The translations under genes were made by a program, and so were the position numbers. The notes below the pieces were generated by a model. The model worked only from the letters and a program-made list of their open reading frames with translations, was not told where the DNA came from and ran no database searches. From Methylophaga thalassica (GTDB lineage: Bacteria > Pseudomonadota > Gammaproteobacteria > Nitrosococcales > Methylophagaceae), in the NCBI RefSeq assembly GCF_030159795.1, contig NZ_BSND01000005.1, positions 62,001-126,000 of the forward strand: a stretch of 64,000 bases of DNA, in the 5' to 3' direction. Positions 54,147-61,500 of this stretch are shown here, piece after piece (within the stretch, counting starts at the first letter, position 1; each line of letters begins with the position of its first letter).

Positions 54147-55601
54147 TCAGGCTTTGCCTAACCCTTTGGCAATACGTTCACCAATATCACCATCAATATT
54201 TTTCCAGTACTCAATCACCCGTGACAATACGGGTTCTTCAACACCATCACTGACGTGACCTACTACGTTTGATACCAGACGATCACGTTGTGCATCGTCC
54301 ATCACTTCACGGACTAAAATGCCGGCCTGACCAAAATCATCATCATCCTCACGTAAGGTATAAGCTTCACGTGTAAATTCACCACTGGCAGCCCAGGTAG
54401 TGTCTTCAGGATAGTTTTCAGGATCGGCTTTTGGCCCACCTTTCGAGTTCGGTGCATAAACCGGATCGGTCACATTTTGCACGCGCATCGCACCGTCTTT
54501 ACTGTAGCTGTTCACAGGGCATTTCGGCGAATTCACCGGAATCTGCTTGTAGTTCACACCTAAACGGTGACGATGAGCATCGGCATAAGAAAACATCCGG
54601 CCCAGTAACATTTTGTCAGGGCTGATACCAATACCCGGCACTAAATTACTTGGCTCAAATGCGGCCTGTTCAATCTCAGTATGAAAATCAGTCGGATTAC
54701 GGTTAAGCGTGAGTTGCCCAACTTCATGCAGTGGATAATCTTCATGAGGCCAGACCTTGGTTAAATCAAACGGATTCAGACGATAGGTTTTAGCCTCTTC
54801 AAACGGCATGATCTGCACCTTCATGGTCCAGCTTGGGTTATTCCCCTCTTTAATCGCATTAAATAAATCGCGTCTATGATAATCACCATCTTTACCCGCG
54901 AGCATGTCTGCGTCATCCTGAGTCAGAAAATCAATGCCCTGATTAGTTTTAAAGTGATATTTCACCCAAAACTTTTCCCCCTTATCATTCACCCATAAAT
55001 AGGTATGACTCGAGTAACCATTCATATTGCGCCATGTTTTGGGAATCCCTCGGTCGCCCATTAACCATGTGACCTGATGAGCTGACTCTGGTGATAAGGT
55101 CCAAAAATCCCATTGCATATCATGGTCGCGCATCCCATTATCGGCACGACGCTTTTGTGAGCGAATAAAATGTTGAAACTTCAGTGGGTCACGGATGAAA
55201 AACACCGGTGTGTTATTGCCCACCATGTCGTAATTGCCTTCACTCGTGTAAAACTTAATGGAAAAACCACGCGGGTCACGCCAAGTATCAGGGCTTCCAC
55301 GCTCACCCGCCACGCTGGAAAAACGCATCAAGGTCTCGGTTTCAGTACCAGGCTGAAACACCGCCGCCTTTGTGAACTGGCTGACATCATGTGTCACTTT
55401 AAAATGACCAAATGCACCAGAGCCCTTAGCATGCGGTTGTCGTTCTGGAATACGCTCACGATTAAAATTGGCCATTTGCTCAATTAAATATAAATCATGT
55501 AGCAAAATTGGCCCATCACGGCCAACGGTTAGCGAATGTTCATCACTGGAAACAGGCATCCCTGAATCAGTCGTTGTGCGATTGTTATCATTCCTGCTCA
55601 T
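54147..55601 (-). CDS. Monofunctional haem catalase
   Basis: 484 aa, small-subunit clade 3 size. Catalytic His57 lies in [12 protein letters not shown], the conserved Asn in VGNNTPVFF (about 129), and the haem-ligand Tyr at about 339 in [14 protein letters not shown]. It converts hydrogen peroxide to water and oxygen in the cytoplasm. GGAG lies before the ATG. Next gene upstream is a BLUF photoreceptor on the same strand. Confidence 0.96.
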   Translation of the reverse strand: MSRNDNNRTTTDSGMPVSSDEHSLTVGRDGPILLHDLYLIEQMANFNRERIPERQPHAKGSGAFGHFKVTHDVSQFTKAAVFQPGTETETLMRFSSVAGERGSPDTWRDPRGFSIKFYTSEGNYDMVGNNTPVFFIRDPLKFQHFIRSQKRRADNGMRDHDMQWDFWTLSPESAHQVTWLMGDRGIPKTWRNMNGYSSHTYLWVNDKGEKFWVKYHFKTNQGIDFLTQDDADMLAGKDGDYHRRDLFNAIKEGNNPSWTMKVQIMPFEEAKTYRLNPFDLTKVWPHEDYPLHEVGQLTLNRNPTDFHTEIEQAAFEPSNLVPGIGISPDKMLLGRMFSYADAHRHRLGVNYKQIPVNSPKCPVNSYSKDGAMRVQNVTDPVYAPNSKGGPKADPENYPEDTTWAASGEFTREAYTLREDDDDFGQAGILVREVMDDAQRDRLVSNVVGHVSDGVEEPVLSRVIEYWKNIDGDIGERIAKGLGKA

Positions 55602-55751
55602 TTTTTTCTCCTCTCTTAAACCGTATTAAGAACACCTGAAGAACGGTGCGGCGGTGCTGAAACAAATCTGATAATTAGAATGGATAGGGTTTAGTCACCT
55701 TATACCTAGACTTTCCCCATATCAAAGATAAATAACTATTATTAAAAAACG

Positions 55752-56174
55752 TCACACCGGTGGTGGACTTTTAAACGAAAGTAATAACTTCTGAGCTAAA
55801 GACGGCTGAGCCTGAAACTCATGACCCGTCAATGGATAATTAAGAATATGGCTATAACCGGGAATGTGATGCTGTAACTCTTCATCCAGATTATTAAAGC
55901 CCATGGTCCAGTCATCAAACTCACGTTGCTGGATAAAACCTTCATCCAAGATGAGTATATTTTTATGACGCTTATCGCGGCAGATTTTCTCAAAGACGCG
56001 TTTCAATACCATTTCGTCGCCTTCCAAAACCTGCATAAACTCCCGGTCTTTATAAAGAAGCTGACCAGTGAGCTTATCCCTAAGATTATTTCTATGACAC
56101 ACCTCAAGCAAAGCTAATAGCTGAGCCTGAGAATAATCCTCTGTGGCTTTACTGACATAAGTAATGGAATACAA
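55752..56174 (-). CDS. BLUF domain blue-light sensor protein
   Basis: 140 aa, a single BLUF domain of about 95 residues with a helical C-terminal tail. Flavin-network residues are Tyr6 (SITYVS), Asn30 (CHRNNLRDKLTG), Gln48 (FMQVLEG) and Trp89 (DDWTMGF), so FAD-based photosensing looks intact. It lacks an output domain and must act through a partner. The start codon is TTG at 56174, well placed after AAGGAGG (4-5 nt); no ATG is in frame upstream. It lies 150 bp from the catalase gene, so light-linked oxidative-stress control is possible (inference). Confidence 0.9.
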   Translation of the reverse strand: MYSITYVSKATEDYSQAQLLALLEVCHRNNLRDKLTGQLLYKDREFMQVLEGDEMVLKRVFEKICRDKRHKNILILDEGFIQQREFDDWTMGFNNLDEELQHHIPGYSHILNYPLTGHEFQAQPSLAQKLLLSFKSPPPV

Positions 56175-56594
56175 AGTGCCTCCTTACAGAAAGGCTTATC
56201 ACCAGCAATTATTTGTTTGTCAGAAAATCACAGAGATAAGTTCAAAACGATAGTGAGGCAATATAACAACCCAGCAAAATGAATGGATTAATCTAAGTTA
56301 AAAATAGCGGTAAAAGTCAGAATGGTTTTATGAAATCGATATTGGATGGAGCCAATAGCTTTTCTAAGAATAACATGGAGGTCTGAATAGGTGTCTCAAT
56401 AACTAATAAAATCCGACTTATAGCTTTTTCCTTTTATTCTAAGATGAATAGAAGACAAAACGCTTTGAGCCCAACTCCCAATTAACTAGTGAGCAAAGCT
56501 GCCACCAGCCCAAAACATGTGCCGTAATTACTAAAGCTGATTCAAAGCAAAACTGCCAAGCGTTGTGAATCCTTCTTCAAAGCTTGTTATACAA
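56175..56594. other. Gene-free AT-rich interval between the BLUF gene and the toxin-antitoxin module
   Basis: No gene, tRNA, riboswitch or terminator recognised in this 420-bp stretch; stops occur in all frames. It contains promoter-like AT-rich bases, and marks a change toward the more AT-rich accessory DNA that follows. Confidence 0.4.
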
Positions 56595-56666
56595 TGTGCC
56601 AAAGTGACACATATATTGCTTATTTCACCTTTTAATACCATAATACTTGCGTGACATTTTGACACA
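56595..56666 (+). promoter_or_regulatory. Promoter with two matching 17-bp palindromic operators upstream of the DUF1778 antitoxin gene
   Basis: Operator 1 at 56595-56611 (TGTGCCA-3 nt-TGACACA) and operator 2 at 56650-56666 (CGTGACA-3 nt-TGACACA) share the same nearly perfect palindrome, with centres 55 bp apart. Between them lies a sigma-70 promoter: TTGCTT (56616-56621), 17-bp spacer, CATAAT (56639-56644). Operator 2 sits at the expected transcription start. This is the arrangement expected for antitoxin autorepression by a ribbon-helix-helix protein. Confidence 0.72.
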
Positions 56667-56681
56667 TTAGGAGATTACATT

Positions 56682-56954
56682 ATGGCTACTACATTGCCTC
56701 GCATCACCGCTAGAGTAGATACCGAAACACAAGACTTACTCACAAAAGCTGCCGCGATTGCTGGCATGTCTAGCATTAACTCATTTGTTCTGAATGCAGC
56801 AATTGAAAAAGCCAAACAAGTGATCGAGCGTGAGCAATCGCTAAAACTGAGTAATGCTGACACGATGTTACTGATGGAGGCTCTAGACCGCCCACCTAGC
56901 TCGAATTCAAAACTGAAAGCTGCTTCTGAACGTTATGAAAACAAAACTCAATAA
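56682..56954 (+). CDS. DUF1778 ribbon-helix-helix antitoxin
   Basis: 90 aa. The N-terminal ribbon-helix-helix (LPRITARVDTETQDLLTKAA, then SINSFVLNAA) binds DNA, and the C-terminal helix (TMLLMEALDRPPSSNSKL) is the part that usually wraps the toxin. AGGAG lies 8 nt before the ATG. Overlaps the GNAT gene by 1 nt. Two matching operators lie upstream. It should neutralise the acetyltransferase and repress its own operon. Confidence 0.93.
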   Translation: MATTLPRITARVDTETQDLLTKAAAIAGMSSINSFVLNAAIEKAKQVIEREQSLKLSNADTMLLMEALDRPPSSNSKLKAASERYENKTQ

Positions 56955-57451
56955 TGAATACGGTACTTCTGGATAAAGCTAAACACGATAGAAACCGATT
57001 CAACTGTGGTGTAGCAGGGCTCAACAATTACTTAAAAGTAATGGCTAGTCAACAAGCAAAGAAAGACAACACCAGAACTTTCGTTTTAGAGGATGATAAT
57101 GACAGTTCAGATATCATCGGCTTTTATACGCTAACAATGACACCAATTGACTTAGAGGCATTGCCCGATAAGTTACAAAAGAAACATCACTCATCTACTT
57201 CAGGAGGTCTGATTGCTCGTTTAGCCGTCGACGAGAGATACAAAGGAAAAGGCTTTGGCGAGTGGTTACTGGTAGACGCTCTTAGAAAGCTATTAGCAGC
57301 TAGTGATAGTGTGGCCTTTCCAGTCGTTATCGTTGACGCCAAAGACGGAGCAAAGCACTTCTATGAACGTTATGGCTTTCAAGCTTTTCAAGATGCTGAG
57401 CACAAACTCTTTATCACCATTGCCGATATTAGAGCGAGCTTAAGTGAGTAA
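56954..57451 (+). CDS. GNAT-family acetyltransferase toxin (TacT/KacT/AtaT type)
   Basis: 165 aa. GNAT acetyl-CoA loop RYKGKGFGEWLLVDAL and the catalytic Tyr in HFYERYGF are present, with GLIARLAVDERY before the loop. These toxins acetylate the amino group of aminoacyl-tRNAs and stop translation. The start shares the A of the antitoxin stop (TAATG). The identity of the target tRNA is not predictable here. Confidence 0.93.
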   Translation: MNTVLLDKAKHDRNRFNCGVAGLNNYLKVMASQQAKKDNTRTFVLEDDNDSSDIIGFYTLTMTPIDLEALPDKLQKKHHSSTSGGLIARLAVDERYKGKGFGEWLLVDALRKLLAASDSVAFPVVIVDAKDGAKHFYERYGFQAFQDAEHKLFITIADIRASLSE

Positions 57452-57501
57452 AGCGCCAGCCTTGATAAACTCACCAGGATAATACTCTAAATAGTTTTAG
57501 T

Positions 57502-57547
57502 GATAGGAATCAATGGAGCTAAGTTCCTAACCCCATTGATTCCTATC
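57502..57547. terminator. Long perfect inverted repeat between convergent genes
   Basis: A 15-bp perfect repeat (GATAGGAATCAATGG with its complement) flanks a 16-nt loop between the GNAT toxin and the lipoprotein gene. It lacks a clean T-run on either side (CTTTT comes 6 nt later), so it may be a bidirectional terminator or a mobile-element-like inverted repeat. Confidence 0.5.
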
Positions 57548-57559
57548 TAATAAACTCTT

Positions 57560-57916
57560 TTAGTTATTCGGTTTTACTTCTTCCCATTGAGCGTTACCAC
57601 CGCCCCAGTAAGCTCGGCAAGGATAGGGAGCGTTTGTGCCGTAACAGTTATTCGCTCTAAAACTACTAAAATCAAACTTATAGCCTTTTTCTTCCATACA
57701 AAGGTGAAGAGGAGCAATCTTGCTGTTAGGTAAATCTGCTCCACTCTGCACGTCTTTACCATATCCGCACTCTCTCATGTCTTTTATAGTTGTTTCCTTA
57801 TCACTGCCTCGTTTATACCAAGCATCCCAGAGCGGGTCTGGAACAACCTGATATAGAGAACAGCCCGTCAAACTAAGCATAAAAAGAGTGAAAATAATTC
57901 TCGAAAAATAGGTCAT
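57560..57916 (-). CDS. Small Cys-containing lipoprotein, paralogue of the next gene
   Basis: 118 aa from ATG 57916 (GGAGG at 6 nt); the frame runs 16 codons further upstream without a ribosome site. Lipobox LTGC with Cys19. The mature part has MRECGYG, LHLCMEEKGYKF and NNCYG...PYPC. These line up with ECGSSD, KRCMLNDGFTF and PCESNPIPAC in the 201-aa neighbour, so the two are distant paralogues. Both lie directly downstream of a CdiA/FHA-like gene. An immunity or accessory role is possible, but no direct evidence exists. Confidence 0.75.
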   Translation of the reverse strand: MTYFSRIIFTLFMLSLTGCSLYQVVPDPLWDAWYKRGSDKETTIKDMRECGYGKDVQSGADLPNSKIAPLHLCMEEKGYKFDFSSFRANNCYGTNAPYPCRAYWGGGNAQWEEVKPNN

Positions 57917-57973
57917 CTGATACCTCCATGTATCGTGGTTTTGAAAAAGAAATTGCCTTAGCAAAGCCAGTAG

Positions 57974-58579
57974 TCAGATATCACAAAAATATAGCTTTGG
58001 ATAAAGTTTACACTTTTCTGTATTCAAAATTCGTTCTCGGGATTGAGGCTGACATGCATCTACATAGGCCTTTTTTATGCAGTACTCACTATTAAGTCGT
58101 CTTTCCGTTTCTCGTTTAGGTACGGGTAAATCGCATGCTGGAATGGGATTACTCTCACATGGTGAAAAATCACCAAGGAAAGTGAAGCCATCATTCAACA
58201 TGCAGCGTTTGATTAATAACAGTTTGCCGTTATATTCATCAGGAGTTAACGTCTTCATTAAGGCATAGTTTTTTGACATCCATATATCACTAGAGCCACA
58301 TTCTAAAAGTGCCTCATCACGTTCTTGACGTGTTAAATCATCTTTTTGCCAATTGCTGGTCTTTATAATGCTTAGTTGATTTTTGTATAACTCAAGTGAC
58401 GGGATATTGTATTTTCTGACATAGTCCTCATCAATCTTTGGTTGTATAAGAACATATCCACCAGCTCCGTTTTGGCATTCATTGTTTCCTTTTTTTTCAC
58501 AATCTTGTTGTTGATATACAGAGCTACATGCAGTTACAAACATATAGCAGATCAGTATAACTATTAGTTTTTCTGTCAT
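57974..58579 (-). CDS. Cys-rich lipoprotein directly downstream of the CdiA/FHA-like gene (candidate immunity protein)
   Basis: 201 aa. Lipoprotein signal FVTACS with Cys18, so the mature protein is membrane-anchored facing the periplasm. About ten more cysteines (ECG, RCM, CESNPIPAC, YCIKKAYVDACQ) suggest disulfides. It overlaps the end of the CdiA-like gene by 4 nt (ATGA), the typical place for an immunity gene. The family is not recognised. A lipoprotein immunity factor would fit a toxin acting on membranes from the periplasm, in line with the lipase-like C-terminus upstream. This is inference. Confidence 0.7.
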   Translation of the reverse strand: MTEKLIVILICYMFVTACSSVYQQQDCEKKGNNECQNGAGGYVLIQPKIDEDYVRKYNIPSLELYKNQLSIIKTSNWQKDDLTRQERDEALLECGSSDIWMSKNYALMKTLTPDEYNGKLLLIKRCMLNDGFTFLGDFSPCESNPIPACDLPVPKRETERRLNSEYCIKKAYVDACQPQSRERILNTEKCKLYPKLYFCDI

Positions 58580-61500
58580 TTATTTAACACTTCCTTGTTA
58601 TTACTTGCTGGTATTAAGATAAATTTAGCTTTCCCATCGGGACTATCCTGCCAATATTTCTTACTGGCACCATTAGGCTTTCCTTCCCCGTAGCTATTAT
58701 GCACCGTGACATCAAAAAAGATTGATTTCAGTCCTTCAATAAAACTGGTACTACCCTCAGGAGTAGTGCCTCCAGTAGCCTCGTTACCACCAATGAAAGT
58801 ACCAACAAAATCGTCTTTGTGAACTTGGGCATAAACATTACCATTTTGACCAGAATTTTTATTTAATAAATCTGCCATCTGTTGATTATTAAATGCTGAA
58901 CCAACTGTATATATATCCATGTATTGAAGCATTGAACTATCGTTGGCATTTCTGCTATCTATTACCTCCAAAGCATTCCCTGTAGTCATCCCACCCCGAC
59001 TATGTGCATCAATTATTAGTCCTTTATCACCGTATTTAGCCATCACCTTAATATTTTCTTTAACAGCATTAGTGAGTCCAAAACCTTCGCTTTCAAGAAA
59101 TTTCTGGTAGCCGGCAACCATTAGCTCCGACAAGGCATTATTGGTTAATGGGAAATGAATCAAATAGTCTGATTGATGATTTTGTAGTGCCAGTTTTTTA
59201 GCCGCATCGACTGAATTAAACATCCCGTTATTAAAAATATGTACCTTATTATCTTTACCCGGTTTTAAATTTTGCTTTTCTTCCTCAGTTAATTTTTTCC
59301 ATATCGCTTCATTATTTTCATCTTTGATCACTTCACCATTTTCATCACGCATCACTTGATAAAACTCGATCTTGGTAAGAAACATTTTTCTGAATGCTTC
59401 ATCGGTAAACGCCGTCGCGGCCTCATAGAGTAATTGTTTAGAAAGTTGATCTGCTTCTGCCTCATCTTTGAGGAGTTCTATATCTGCTAGATTGAGTTTT
59501 CGATGGGTATTTTGAGTATTTCTATTGATATCGGAGATCGTTTCTTCTGCTGTTTTACCATACACCGCTAATTGTTCATCAGCATCGGTTATTGTGATCT
59601 CAGCAGGGGCGATGGCACTTAATGTTGAACTTGCATCATCCACACTGGCTTCGCCTTTATTACTTAAATTCTGAGACGCAGTTTTTAACAAGCCATATTT
59701 TCCCGAGAAGGCATCAGAACTAATATTAAAGCCTTGTTGGCTGACTTCAGCACTCATTGCGTTTTGTTTATCCGACGTATGCAAGGTGGCTGTAGTGATT
59801 TGGTTTTTATCTTCATGTGCCTGGCTATCAATAAGGGCAGCATCCAATTCGGTATGTCTGCCTACATTGATATCAAACCCCTCTTGTCCAGCCATAATGC
59901 CGGTTTGCTGATTTACACTAAGGTAATCGCTATTTGAATTTTGGACGTTGTGATAGAGATTAAATGACGAGGTAGCTGCCCCCACACCAATACCAACGCC
60001 ACCACCAGAATTGGACTCTTTCCCCGTTAAATAATGACTGTCTTGCAGGCTAGACAGGGTTAAGTTATTACCCACATCGATAGAGACTTGATCGCCTTTG
60101 GCTTCTGCACCAATCAAGCTGAGATCATTACCTGTCGTCATGGATAAGTCTTTTGCAGCCGTGATATGGCTATTTTGATAAAACACACCCTCACTATTTG
60201 TTTTACCTTTTCCTTTACTCATCGCCATATCAAGACTGACGCCTGTATTCTCACCGATACCGAAAGACAGACCTATACTGGCACTACTTGATGCCATTTT
60301 GGTGTGTTGCTGTTGGGTATTTTGACTGGCTAAGATATCAATATTATTAGCAGCATTAATGGTAATATCGCCATCGGCTAAAATATCGCTACCTGTGACA
60401 ACCACATCTTTATCTGTTGCTGTTAAACGCACATTTTGACCAGCCCGAATTGTGCTCGCCTGTGAGGTTTGTGATTTGGTCTCTGTCTGAGTTTTACTTT
60501 CTGACTTACCAATACTGATGCTTATTTTTAAACCTGAAGAAGATATCGCCTCATCTGCTTTGCCTTCATTAATGAGGTTTAGCGTGTTTTCCACCATCTC
60601 AGCGAGTTGCTTAGCTTGGACATAGGCTGTAATACCATTCAGAACACGGTTTTTCTTTTTATCTTCTTCTACACTCCCCAGAGCATGCTGATAAGCCTGA
60701 GTGGCAACTGAAATGGCTGGCGCTTTCAAAGATAGTGACAAACCGCTTTGTGAAAATTCGGTTACCTGCTTCGTCTCGCTCTTATCATAAAGGCTCGTAA
60801 TATTGATATCTTTTGCTTTAACGTCGATATCACCTTTTACTGAAATCAGATCACTGTTTTTCTGATGAAAGGCTTCCCCAGCGACCACTGAAATATCCCC
60901 ATTGAGTGCACCTATCGTCGATTTATTGTGAATCAGCTGCATGATCTCAGTTTGCATATTCATTGCTCGGGTGCCAATGCTGATACCAACACCGCCTGTA
61001 CCTGAAAGTCCTGATTTTTTCTCTTTTATATAATGAGACTCAGTAAAAGACTGCTCTGCAGCCGTGATATTAATATCTTTCGTCGCATTTAATTGAATGC
61101 TCTCATCTGCCAGAATCTGGCTGCCTTTCACATTAATATCGGTAGCAGAATCAATTGAAATATTTTTAGCTGTTACTGATGATGCCACCGACGTTTGCTG
61201 GCTGAACATATCTCTTTGCTCTTTTTTTCGTGAGCTAAATCCGCTTGAACGTTTCGTATAGGTGGCAATATCTGATTGATAAGTCGCTTCACCATTTTCA
61301 ATATTGATATGTCTGGCTGTCAGGTCTAGATGACCTTGTTGTAAGTTAATGTCGGCAGCTGTTAATTGAAGTGTATTACCAGCCTTCAAGCTGACATCAC
61401 CGTTTGTCTTAATGGATGTGCCGCTGTCTTTTTGCTCATTCATCTTATTGAAATCACGAGCATTCAATATACTCAGGTTTGTTTCAGACTCTTTGACCAT

